Below, piece by piece: positions 52,403-60,369 of a DNA stretch of 64,000 nucleotides. The position numbers were made by a program, and so were the translations under genes. Each line of letters starts with the position of its first letter. Within the stretch, counting starts at the first letter, position 1. The stretch comes from Mesorhizobium qingshengii (GTDB taxonomy: Bacteria; Pseudomonadota; Alphaproteobacteria; Rhizobiales; Rhizobiaceae). The stretch lies in assembly GCF_900103325.1 (NCBI RefSeq), contig NZ_FMXM01000002.1:558001-622000 (forward strand). Direction: 5' to 3'. Below the pieces are notes generated by a model, which searched no databases, was not told the DNA's origin, and was given only the letters and a program-made list of their open reading frames with translations.

Positions 52403-53326
52403 CTAGGCCCTGCCCTCCTCGCCCGCAATCCCGGCAAGCACATCGGCAAAGCTCGTCTTGCAGACAAAACCCAGCCTGTCCCTCGCTCGCGACGCGTCGT
52501 AGACCCGATCGATGGAGGAAAACATCGTCCAGCCTTTTCGCGCGTAGAGCGCCGGAAATTCGGGAAAATAGCGTGCAACAACCGACGGCGCGTCGGCGAT
52601 CAGTGCCGCGCAGTCATTGGGCCGGAATGGCGTCGGCGCCGAAACGATGAAAGTGTCGAAACCGAGCCGCGGCGCTTTTTCGAGAGCAAGGATGTGGGCA
52701 TCGGCCGCGTCCTCCACCGTCAACCGGCGGAACAGCAATTCATTGGCCTTGGTGTTGGCATCCGACTGCTCGATCACATGCGCCATGTCATCGGCTTCGG
52801 GAAAGAAGCGGGCCGTGCGCAACACCACCACCGGCAGCCCATGCTGGATGTGATAGAGGCGGCAGAGATGCTCGGCTGAGAGCTTGGTGACGCCGTAGAT
52901 GTTGCGCGGCTCGGGCGTCATCTCCTCCGTCAGCCAGGCCGCCTTGCGCGCACCGCCTGTCAATCCGTCGCGTATCGCTTGCGAAATCATCAGCGAGGTC
53001 GTCGAGGTGAAGACGAAGCGCTGCACGCCGGCCGCCACCGCGGCATCGAGAAGGTTGAGCGTGCCTTGCACATTGGTGGCGACGAAATCGCTGTAGGCGC
53101 GGTTCTCGATATTCGGCTTGTGCAGCGCGCCACTGTGGATGACCGCGTCGATCCGGTTGTCGCGGACCGTGCGCATGACAAGGTCGCGGTCCGCGATCGA
53201 ACCGACAATGTGGGTCTCCACCGATGGCACGGGATCGAGGCCGGTGACATCGTGACCAAGCTCGCGCAGGCGCGGCGCCAGCGCGCTACCCAGCCAACCC
53301 GACGACCCCGTGAGCAAGATTCGCAT
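52403..53326 (-). CDS. NAD-dependent epimerase/dehydratase family protein
   Basis: A 307-residue extended short-chain dehydrogenase. MRILLTGSSGWLGSALAPRLRE is the NAD site, with DAVIHSGALHKPNIE next and the catalytic pair Y-x3-K in NIYGVTKLSAEHL. It has the SDR-e fold used for sugar-nucleotide epimerases and similar enzymes. Convergent with the DUF1638 gene, 10 bases apart. No sugar gene lies nearby and the substrate is unknown. The start at 53326 could be the ATG at 53338. Confidence 0.88.
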   Translation of the reverse strand: MRILLTGSSGWLGSALAPRLRELGHDVTGLDPVPSVETHIVGSIADRDLVMRTVRDNRIDAVIHSGALHKPNIENRAYSDFVATNVQGTLNLLDAAVAAGVQRFVFTSTTSLMISQAIRDGLTGGARKAAWLTEEMTPEPRNIYGVTKLSAEHLCRLYHIQHGLPVVVLRTARFFPEADDMAHVIEQSDANTKANELLFRRLTVEDAADAHILALEKAPRLGFDTFIVSAPTPFRPNDCAALIADAPSVVARYFPEFPALYARKGWTMFSSIDRVYDASRARDRLGFVCKTSFADVLAGIAGEEGRA

Positions 53327-53447
53327 TCGACACACCATGATTTTTGACCGTACGCTGTTAAGCACGGATGACAGACGCCACCGACCCGGTAAGTTGTGCG
53401 CCAGCTGAGTGGCGACGCTGCTCCGGACATCAACAGGGAGGCCTGCC

Positions 53448-54023
53448 ATGACCCTTCGCCCGCTCTCCGCCCTTGTCGGCCTGCTCTGCTGCACCCTGCC
53501 CACGCTCGCCGACGGCGAGGTGCAGAAACTCATCACCGCCGCAGACAAGGCACGGCTCGACAAATATGGCGAGACGCGCAAGGCGGCTCTTGCCGAGGCC
53601 AGAGCGGGCAACCCTGCCGAGGTCAAGCAGCTCGATGCCTTGCTGGCGAAGCCGCTGGTGTCCTTTTCCGACAAGGACCTGACCGGCAACTGGCAATGCC
53701 GCACCATCAAGGCCGGCGGACTTTCCCCGCTCGTCATCTACGGGTGGTTCAAATGCAAGGTAACGGATGACGGTTCCGGCTGGCGGCTGGAAAAGATCAG
53801 CGGCTCGCAGCGCACCAAGGGCCGCTTCTTCGACGACGGCGAGAAACGGGCGATCTATCTCGGCTCAGCCTATGTCAACAATGATCCGGCAAAGCCCTAT
53901 GGCAGTGGCCCGCAAACCGACCAGGTCGGCTACGCCTTCCGCAACAGCGCCAAGGAATGGCGTATTGAATTTCCCGCGCCCTACTACGAATCCAAGCTCG
54001 ATATCATCGAATTCAAGCGCTGA
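53448..54023 (+). CDS. DUF4893-domain secreted protein
   Basis: A 191-residue exported protein: signal peptide MTLRPLSALVGLLCCTLPTLA, then GEVQKLITAADKARLDKYGETRKAAL and the DUF4893 features LTGNWQCRTIKAGGLSPLVIYGWFKC and LGSAYVNNDP. Two Cys in WQCRT and FKCK probably form a disulfide bond. Periplasmic; role unknown. GGGAGG before the ATG at 53448 sets the start. Confidence 0.82.
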   Translation: MTLRPLSALVGLLCCTLPTLADGEVQKLITAADKARLDKYGETRKAALAEARAGNPAEVKQLDALLAKPLVSFSDKDLTGNWQCRTIKAGGLSPLVIYGWFKCKVTDDGSGWRLEKISGSQRTKGRFFDDGEKRAIYLGSAYVNNDPAKPYGSGPQTDQVGYAFRNSAKEWRIEFPAPYYESKLDIIEFKR

Positions 54024-54129
54024 CCCGGCCATCGAAAGCCTGATCATCAAGGATTAACCCGGACGCCCTAGCATCGCGCCAGCCAAGGCCGGTACCGGCC
54101 GCATCTTGTCCAGCGGTGCGTCGCGAACC

Positions 54130-54903
54130 ATGGAACCCCCGAAATCCAATATTGTCGTCGTCACCGAAGGTGGGCCGCACATCTGGGCGATCATCAACGC
54201 CATCGCCGACCGGTTGGGACCTATCAGCGTCATCCTCGAAACACCTGAATCCAAAAAACAATTGCTGCTCAGGCGCGCCCGCCGCCAAGGCTGGATTTCC
54301 GCTATTGGCCAATTGGGCACGATGGTGCTGACGCGCCTGGGAAAGCACTTCTTCGCCGGCCACGCCGCGCGGATGATCGCTGAGCAGAAGTTGCAGACCG
54401 AACCAAAGCCGGGCCAGTCGATCATCCCTGTTGCGTCGGCCAATGCGCCGGAATGCCTGGAGGCGATCGCAAGACTCCAGCCGGGCGTCGTGCTTCTCGC
54501 CGGTTGCCGCATGCTGACACGGGAAACGCTGTCGAAAATCCCTTGCACCGTCATCAATTACCATGCCGGAATCACGCCCAAATATCGCGGCATGAACGGC
54601 GGCTACTGGGCGCTGGTGAGCGATGACGCGGAGAATTTTGGCACCACCGTGCTGCTTGTCGATGCGGGCGTCGACACCGGCGGCGTGCTGCGGCAGACGC
54701 GCGGCAAGCCCGAACGCGGCGACAGCATTTCGAGCTACGCGCTGCGGCAGGCGGCGTTCTCGCGCGACATCTGCATCGAAGCGATCAGCGACGTACTGGC
54801 CGGGAAACTCGCCACCATCGACACGGACCTGCCGTCGCGACAATGGTATCATCCGACGATCTGGTTTTATCTCTGGACAGGCTTGAGAACCGGCATCTGG
54901 TGA
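54130..54903 (+). CDS. Formyltransferase-family protein
   Basis: A 257-residue protein of the formyltransferase N-domain fold. NIVVVTEGG opens it, and the catalytic region is INYHAGITPKYRGMNGGYWA followed by VDAGVDTGGVL, carrying the Asn, His and Asp needed for formyl transfer from 10-formyl-THF. It lacks the C-terminal domain of methionyl-tRNA formyltransferase. It stands between the DUF1638 and MetV clusters, so a link to formyl-THF metabolism is attractive but unproven; the usual alternatives are sugar-amine or nucleoside formylation. Start at the ATG at 54130. Confidence 0.8.
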   Translation: MEPPKSNIVVVTEGGPHIWAIINAIADRLGPISVILETPESKKQLLLRRARRQGWISAIGQLGTMVLTRLGKHFFAGHAARMIAEQKLQTEPKPGQSIIPVASANAPECLEAIARLQPGVVLLAGCRMLTRETLSKIPCTVINYHAGITPKYRGMNGGYWALVSDDAENFGTTVLLVDAGVDTGGVLRQTRGKPERGDSISSYALRQAAFSRDICIEAISDVLAGKLATIDTDLPSRQWYHPTIWFYLWTGLRTGIW

Positions 54904-55150
54904 CGGGTTTTTCGCCCGAAACCCAGGGCCGAGCGCCGGCTTTCTTGGCGCGTCGAACCCGCCGCCGGCACAAGCCGCAAACGAATAAACGCGCCTTTCA
55001 TTTTACGACATCCAAATGCGTCGCTTTTGAATGCGCGCGCGTCGTCCCATAACAAGCAGCCTCACAGCGCATGCGGCAATGCTCGATCCACTGCATCGGC
55101 CCGAAAATCGGAGTCGATCTTCGGAAAGCACGATGCAGCAGAGTAAAGTG
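54904..55150. other. Intergenic stretch upstream of the MetV operon
   Basis: About 245 bases without a credible gene. It should hold the promoter of the operon that begins at 55209, with the leader hairpin at 55151-55194 described separately. I see no clear -10/-35 pair. Confidence 0.35.
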
Positions 55151-55194
55151 GTAGAGCGTCCTTTGTGCATCCAATTGGACGCACGGCGCTCTAC
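55151..55194 (+). promoter_or_regulatory. Long hairpin in the leader of the one-carbon operon
   Basis: GTAGAGCG (55151-55158) pairs with CGCTCTAC (55187-55194). Inside, GTGC-a-TCCAATTGGA-c-GCAC (55165-55184) is a near-perfect palindrome. It ends 15 bases before the ATG at 55209 and just before the ribosome site AGGAG, so it might control translation. I also recall similar TAGAGCG-type palindromes as dispersed repeats in Mesorhizobium. Confidence 0.5.
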
Positions 55195-55208
55195 AGGAGT
55201 GAGAATTC

Positions 55209-55511
55209 ATGGCCGATCTGATCGTCGTCTACTGGCGCGACATCCCCGCCCAGGTCATCGTCAAGAAGGGCCGGCAGAACGCCAAGCGCGAACTGCCGCT
55301 ACGCTTCACCGAGGCGATCGACATGTGCGCCATGCGCACCGGCGCAGGCGGCACCGACGACTATCTGGCCGAGTGGCGCAAGGCCGATCCTGTTCCTGTC
55401 GGTGACGACCTCGAAGCCGAGGTCGAAAAGGCCTTTCAGGACCTCGACACGAAATACGACCGCGAGCGGCTGGTCGCTCTCGTCAAAGCCGGCGGGAAAG
55501 AAAATGTCTGA
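55209..55511 (+). CDS. 'Virulence factor' family protein (PF13769-type) of the one-carbon operon
   Basis: A 100-residue protein. MADLIVVYWRDIPAQVIVKKG, ELPLRFTEAIDMCAMRTGAGGTDDYLAEW, and a C-terminal helix with EVEKAFQDLDTKYDRERLVAL mark the family, annotated as virulence factor by tradition. It has no secretion signal and sits first in an operon of folate/corrinoid enzymes, so the name is misleading. The TGA overlaps the MetV gene by eight bases. AGGAG precedes the ATG. It may be a small partner of the MetV/MetF complex; inference. Confidence 0.82.
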   Translation: MADLIVVYWRDIPAQVIVKKGRQNAKRELPLRFTEAIDMCAMRTGAGGTDDYLAEWRKADPVPVGDDLEAEVEKAFQDLDTKYDRERLVALVKAGGKENV

Positions 55512-56112
55512 AACCACCCCTGCCAAGGATGGCCCGACAGTTACGCAGGCCACTCTTAACAAGAAGGCAGCCCCGAAATCCGACTACAAGCCGGCCGATG
55601 TGTCGCCGCAGCGGCGCGTTCAGCGTTCCTTCGCGGTGCGGCTCTGGTCGGTGCGGCATTCGAAGCTGCTCGAATGGTTCTATGCCAAATTCGCCGACAC
55701 GTTCCTGCTGCTCCATCCCTTGTGGAAAGGCCTCGGCTATAACAGGGTCGAGGGGCCGATCAAATTCGTCGAGAAGCGCGTCAAGGGCTTCATGTTCGAC
55801 TGCCGCATGTGCGGCCAGTGCATTCTGTCCTCGACTGGCATGTCGTGCCCGATGAACTGCCCCAAGCAATTGCGCAACGGCCCTTGCGGCGGCGTGCGCG
55901 CCAACGGCAATTGCGAGGTCGAGCCCGACATGCCCTGCGTCTGGGTCAAGGCCTGGGAAGGCTCTCAGAACATGGTGCATGGCGACAGGATCCTCACCGT
56001 GCAGAAGCCGGTCGACCAGTCGCTGCGTGAAACCTCGGCCTGGCTGCGGGTGACCGCGCAGGCGGCCGCCGCGCGCGAAGCCGCCGCCACCAAGACCGGG
56101 GCATCGGCATGA
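55504..56112 (+). CDS. MetV-like protein (methylenetetrahydrofolate reductase C-terminal/zinc- or Fe-S-binding subunit)
   Basis: A 202-residue protein. The centre has eight Cys in the order C-x2-C-x2-C, SC-x3-C, PCGG, NCEV and PCVW (region FMFDCRMCGQC to PCVWVKAWE), the signature of MetV (PF12225), which binds iron-sulfur clusters in acetogens. It gives the MetF subunit electrons by a route other than NADH alone. The start at 55504 overlaps the upstream gene by eight bases and the stop overlaps metF by four, so all three are tightly coupled. Confidence 0.88.
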   Translation: MSETTPAKDGPTVTQATLNKKAAPKSDYKPADVSPQRRVQRSFAVRLWSVRHSKLLEWFYAKFADTFLLLHPLWKGLGYNRVEGPIKFVEKRVKGFMFDCRMCGQCILSSTGMSCPMNCPKQLRNGPCGGVRANGNCEVEPDMPCVWVKAWEGSQNMVHGDRILTVQKPVDQSLRETSAWLRVTAQAAAAREAAATKTGASA

Positions 56113-57200
56113 TCGGACGCCAGCGCGACGAGAACCCGGCCGGCATCCACCTGCCGCTCGATCCCCTGCCCGGCCACACCTCGCGCGGCCGGCTGGAGCG
56201 CGTGCTTCGGCGTGGCGAGTTCGCGGTGACGACGGAGCTCAACCCACCCGACAGTGCCGATCCGGAAGACGTCTACAACCGCGCGAAAATCTTCGATGGA
56301 TGGGTCGACGCCATCAACGCCGTCGATGCGTCGGGCGCCAACTGCCACATGTCGTCGGTCGGTATCTGCGCGTTGCTGACCCGCATGGGCTACGCGCCGA
56401 TCATGCAGATCGCCTGCCGCGACAAGAACCGCATCGCCATCCAGGGCGACGTACTGGGTGGCGCGGCGATGGGCGTCGCCAACATGCTGTGCCTCACCGG
56501 CGACGGCGTGCAGGCCGGCGACCAGCCCGGCGCCAAGCCGGTTTTCGACCTCGACTGCATGTCGCTGCTCGAGACCTGCCGCATCATGCGCGACAACGGC
56601 AAGTTCCTGTCCGGCCGCAAGCTGACGACGCCGCCGCAGCTTTTCCTCGGCGCGGCGATCAATCCTTTCGCGCCGCCAATCGACTTCCGCCCGCATCGCC
56701 TGGGCAAGAAGATCGCCTCCGGCGCGCAATTCGTGCAGAGCCAGTACTGTTTCGACGTGCCGATGTTCCGCGCCTACATGCAGAAGGTTCGCGACCTCGG
56801 CTACACCGAACAGTGCTTCATCCTGTGCGGCGTCGGCCCGCTGGCCTCGGCCAAGACTGCCAAATGGATCCGCTCGAACGTGCCGGGCATCCACATCCCC
56901 GATTCGGTCATCAAGCGGCTGGAAGGCGCCCAGGACCAGAAGAAGGAAGGCAAGCAGCTCTGCATCGACATCATCAACGAGGTCAAGGAAACCCCCGGCG
57001 TTTCCGGCGTCCATGTGATGGCCTACCGCCAGGAGGAATATGTCGCCGAGATCGTCGATGAATCGGGCGTGCTCAAGGGCCGCCAGCCCTGGAAACGCGA
57101 AATCCGCCGCGACGATCAGCTTGTCGCCGACCGGCTCGACCACATACTGCACGATGAGATTACCGAAACCCAGGTGGACATGGTGAAGACCGCGCATTGA
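56109..57200 (+). CDS. metF: Methylenetetrahydrofolate reductase, MetF subunit
   Basis: A 363-residue TIM-barrel flavoenzyme that interconverts methylene- and methyl-tetrahydrofolate. AVTTELNPPDSADPEDV at the start of the barrel carries the catalytic Glu, IQGDVLGGAAMGVANMLCLTGDGV includes the FAD site, and FGVGPLASAKTAKW the later loop. The extra C-terminal segment is short. It overlaps the metV-like gene by ATGA, giving a split MetFV. In this cluster it is likely to oxidise methyl-THF made from substrate methyl groups. Confidence 0.92.
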   Translation: MIGRQRDENPAGIHLPLDPLPGHTSRGRLERVLRRGEFAVTTELNPPDSADPEDVYNRAKIFDGWVDAINAVDASGANCHMSSVGICALLTRMGYAPIMQIACRDKNRIAIQGDVLGGAAMGVANMLCLTGDGVQAGDQPGAKPVFDLDCMSLLETCRIMRDNGKFLSGRKLTTPPQLFLGAAINPFAPPIDFRPHRLGKKIASGAQFVQSQYCFDVPMFRAYMQKVRDLGYTEQCFILCGVGPLASAKTAKWIRSNVPGIHIPDSVIKRLEGAQDQKKEGKQLCIDIINEVKETPGVSGVHVMAYRQEEYVAEIVDESGVLKGRQPWKREIRRDDQLVADRLDHILHDEITETQVDMVKTAH

Positions 57201-57242
57201 TGGCGCAAACGGTCACCATTCGCTTGATCGAAATCAGATAAC

Positions 57243-57264
57243 GATATAAAGAACTCTTTATATC
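57243..57264. promoter_or_regulatory. Perfect palindromic operator upstream of the methyl-THF:corrinoid methyltransferase (SahR-like box)
   Basis: Arms GATATAAAGA (57243-57252) and TCTTTATATC (57255-57264) around AC; a perfect ten-base palindrome, ending 17 bases before the ATG. The same core ATAAAGA/TCTTTAT lies before bmt (38125-38140). As I recall, it resembles the operator of the ArsR-type S-adenosylhomocysteine-responsive repressor SahR. Confidence 0.7.
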
Positions 57265-57280
57265 ACGGCGGAGAAAATTC

Positions 57281-58255
57281 ATGACCCGTACCATCGTCGC
57301 CTCGGCGACACGAGAAATCATCATCGGCTTCGACCAGCCCTTCTGCGTGATCGGCGAGCGCATCAACCCGACCGGCCGCAAGAAACTGGCCGCAGAGATG
57401 ATCGCGGGGAATTTCGAGACGGTGATCCGGGACGCGCTCGAGCAGGCAGCCTGTGGCGCCACCATGCTCGACGTCAACGCCGGCGTCACCTCGGTCAACC
57501 CGAATGAGACCGAACCTGGCCTTTTGGTGCAGACACTGGAGATCGTGCAGGGACTGGTCGACCTGCCGCTGTCGATCGATAGCTCGGTCACCGCCGCGAT
57601 CGAGGCAGCGCTGAAGGTCGCCAAGGGCCGCCCGCTGGTCAACTCCGTCACCGGCGAGGAAGAAAAGCTCGAAGCCATCCTGCCGCTGGTCAAGAAATAC
57701 AATGTGCCGGTCGTGGCCATTTCGAACGACGAGACCGGCATTTCCATGGATCCGGACGTGCGCTTCGCGGTCGCCAAGAAGATCGTGCAGCGCTGCGCCG
57801 ATTTCGGCATTCCCGCGCATGACGTCGTCGTCGACCCGCTGGTCATGCCGATCGGCGCTCTGGGCGATGCCGGCCGCCAGGTGTTCGCGCTGCTGCGCCG
57901 CCTGCGTGAGGAACTCAAGGTCAACACCACTTGTGGCCTGTCCAACATCTCCTTCGGCCTGCCGCACCGCCATGGCATCAACGCCGCCTTCATCCCGATG
58001 GTGATCGGTGCCGGCATGACTTCAGCCATCATGAACCCGGTGCGCCCGCAGGAAATGGAAGCCGTGCGCGGCGCCAATGTGCTCAACGGCACCGACGAGA
58101 ACTGCACCAACTGGATCAGGACCTACAAGGACTACAAGCCGGCCGAAGGCGGCCAGGCGGTCGCCGCCCCGACGCAAGTCAATGCGCCGGGCGATGGCGC
58201 TGGCAATGGCGGTCGTCGCCGTGGCGGCCGTGAAGCCCGGATGGGTCGAGGATAA
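57281..58255 (+). CDS. Methyltetrahydrofolate:corrinoid methyltransferase
   Basis: A 324-residue enzyme of the pterin-binding (DHPS-like) TIM-barrel family. CVIGERINPTGRKKLAAEM and ATMLDVNAGVTSVNPNE bind folate, and DPLVMPIGALGDAGRQ and STCGLSNISFGLPHRH-type motif (TTCGLSNISFGLPHR) are also present. It is comparable in length and motifs to MtgA/AcsE/MtvA-type enzymes. It moves the methyl group between corrinoid and THF. Residues 309-324 (NGGRRRGGREARMGRG) form an Arg/Gly-rich tail outside the fold. It is downstream of metF by 80 bases with its own promoter box. Confidence 0.92.
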   Translation: MTRTIVASATREIIIGFDQPFCVIGERINPTGRKKLAAEMIAGNFETVIRDALEQAACGATMLDVNAGVTSVNPNETEPGLLVQTLEIVQGLVDLPLSIDSSVTAAIEAALKVAKGRPLVNSVTGEEEKLEAILPLVKKYNVPVVAISNDETGISMDPDVRFAVAKKIVQRCADFGIPAHDVVVDPLVMPIGALGDAGRQVFALLRRLREELKVNTTCGLSNISFGLPHRHGINAAFIPMVIGAGMTSAIMNPVRPQEMEAVRGANVLNGTDENCTNWIRTYKDYKPAEGGQAVAAPTQVNAPGDGAGNGGRRRGGREARMGRG

Positions 58256-58265
58256 GCGCGCAATC

Positions 58266-60335
58266 GTGAATTCACCCGCCAACATCACCGATCCGCTCGT
58301 GCTGTTCATGCCGTCCGGCAAGCGCGGGCGGTTTCCGGTCGGCACTCCGGTGCTCGATGCCGCGCGCCAACTCGGCGTCTATGTCGAAAGCGTCTGCGGT
58401 GGACGCGCTACTTGCGGGCGATGCCAGATCGAAGTGCAGGAAGGCAATTTCGCCAAGCACAAGATCGTCTCCTCCAACGACCACATCACGCCCAAGGGCC
58501 CCAAGGAAGAGCGCTATGAGCGCGTCCGCGGCCTGCCTGAACGACGCCGCCTCTCTTGCTCGGCGCAGATCCTCGGCGACCTCGTCATCGATGTGCCGCA
58601 GGATACGGTCATCAATGCGCAAACCATCCGCAAGGATGCCGACACAAGGGTGATTGCCCGCGATGCGGCGATCCGCATGTGCTATGTCGAAATCGAAGAA
58701 CCCGACATGCACAAGCCGCTCGGCGACCTCGACCGGCTGAAGATCGCGCTGATGCACGACTGGGGTCTGAAAAGCCTCGATTTCGATTTTCATCTGCTGC
58801 CGCAGGTGCAAGGCATCTTGCGCAAGGGCAACTGGACCGCGACCGCCGCCATCTACAAGGATGCCGACACCGAGACCGCGCGCGTCGTTGCGCTATGGCC
58901 TGGGCTCAAGAACGAGGCCTATGGCCTGGCCTGCGACATCGGCTCGACCACCATCGCCATGCATCTGGTGTCGCTGCTGTCGGGTCGCGTCGCCGCCTCG
59001 TCCGGCACGTCGAACCCGCAGATCCGCTTCGGCGAGGATCTGATGAGCCGCGTTTCCTATGTGATGATGAACCCGGACGGTCGCGAAGGCATGACGGTCG
59101 CCGTGCGCGAGGCGATCTCGGGCCTGGTCGATAAGGTTTGCGCCGAGGGCAATGTCCAGCGCAACGACATCCTGGATTCCGTCTTCGTCGGCAATCCGAT
59201 CATGCATCATCTGTTCCTCGGCATCGACCCGACCGAGCTCGGCGGCGCGCCCTTCGCATTGGCCGTCTCCGGCGCGGTGCACATCAAGGCATCCGACATC
59301 GGCCTCAAGCTCAACCAGGGCGCCAGGCTCTACATGCTGCCTTGCATCGCCGGCCATGTCGGGGCCGATGCGGCGGCGGTGACGCTGTCGGAAGGCCCGC
59401 ATCGCCAGGACGAGATGATGCTGATCGTCGACGTCGGCACCAATGCCGAGATCGTACTTGGCAACCGTGCGCGCGTGGTGGCGGCCTCCTCGCCCACCGG
59501 CCCGGCCTTCGAGGGCGCGGAAATCTCCGGTGGACAGCGTGCGGCCCCCGGCGCCATCGAGCGCGTGCGCATCGATCCCGACACGCTGGAGCCGAAATAC
59601 CGCGTCATCGGCTCCGAACTGTGGTCCGACGAGCCGGGCTTCCTCGACAGCGTGCAGGCCACCGGCGTCACCGGCATTTGCGGCTCCGGCATCATCGAGG
59701 TGGTGGCGGAAATGTATCTCGCCGGCATCATCTCCGAGGACGGCGTCATCGACGGCGGGCTATCCGCCCGCTCGCCGCGCGTCACCGCCAATGGCCGCAC
59801 CTTCTCCTACGTGCTGAAGGAAGGCGAGCCGAAGATCACCATCACCCAGACCGACGTGCGTGCTATCCAGCTCGCCAAGGCTGCGCTTTATGCCGGCACC
59901 AAGCTGTTGATGGAGAAGCAGCATACGGACCATGTCGATCGCATCCATTTCGCCGGCGCGTTCGGCTCCTTCATCGATCCGAAATACGCCATGGTGCTGG
60001 GCTTGATCCCCGATTGCGACCTCGACAAGGTCTCGGCTGTCGGCAACGCCGCCGGCGCCGGTGCGCGGATGGCGCTGCTCAATCGCGGCTATCGCCGCGA
60101 GATCGAGGACACGGTCAGCAAGATCGAAAAGATCGAGACGGCGCTGGAACCGAAATTCCAGGAGCATTTCGTCTACGCCATGGCGCTGCCGAACAAGGTC
60201 GATCCGTTCCCGAAACTGTCGGCGGCGGTGAAACTGCCGCCACGCAAGACGGTCAGCGAGGATGGCATTGCAGGCGACGCCGCCCCGCGCCGGCGTTCGC
60301 GCGAAGGCCACGCCGCCCGGCGCGGCCGGGAGTGA
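58266..60335 (+). CDS. RACo-type corrinoid activation protein ([2Fe-2S] plus ASKHA domain, DUF4445)
   Basis: A 689-residue protein. Residues 30-100 form a ferredoxin-like [2Fe-2S] domain with Cys44, Cys50, Cys53 and Cys98. The rest is the ASKHA ATPase fold of reductive activators: ACDIGSTTIAMHL at about 222-234 and IVDVGTNAEIVL near 400. It reduces inactive Co(II) to Co(I) at the expense of ATP, restoring the corrinoid protein after accidental oxidation. The last 16 residues (PRRRSREGHAARRGRE) are Arg-rich. Start taken as the GTG at 58266, ten bases after the preceding stop; an earlier in-frame ATG is possible. The preceding gene is its functional partner. Confidence 0.9.
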   Translation: MNSPANITDPLVLFMPSGKRGRFPVGTPVLDAARQLGVYVESVCGGRATCGRCQIEVQEGNFAKHKIVSSNDHITPKGPKEERYERVRGLPERRRLSCSAQILGDLVIDVPQDTVINAQTIRKDADTRVIARDAAIRMCYVEIEEPDMHKPLGDLDRLKIALMHDWGLKSLDFDFHLLPQVQGILRKGNWTATAAIYKDADTETARVVALWPGLKNEAYGLACDIGSTTIAMHLVSLLSGRVAASSGTSNPQIRFGEDLMSRVSYVMMNPDGREGMTVAVREAISGLVDKVCAEGNVQRNDILDSVFVGNPIMHHLFLGIDPTELGGAPFALAVSGAVHIKASDIGLKLNQGARLYMLPCIAGHVGADAAAVTLSEGPHRQDEMMLIVDVGTNAEIVLGNRARVVAASSPTGPAFEGAEISGGQRAAPGAIERVRIDPDTLEPKYRVIGSELWSDEPGFLDSVQATGVTGICGSGIIEVVAEMYLAGIISEDGVIDGGLSARSPRVTANGRTFSYVLKEGEPKITITQTDVRAIQLAKAALYAGTKLLMEKQHTDHVDRIHFAGAFGSFIDPKYAMVLGLIPDCDLDKVSAVGNAAGAGARMALLNRGYRREIEDTVSKIEKIETALEPKFQEHFVYAMALPNKVDPFPKLSAAVKLPPRKTVSEDGIAGDAAPRRRSREGHAARRGRE

Positions 60336-60369
60336 CCTGACGTTCGCGGGCAAGCCGCGCCCTCATTTC

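Noticed and set aside
55209..55511. Virulence role suggested by the family name
   Set aside because: No secretion signal, no effector features, and the gene is embedded in a folate/corrinoid operon.
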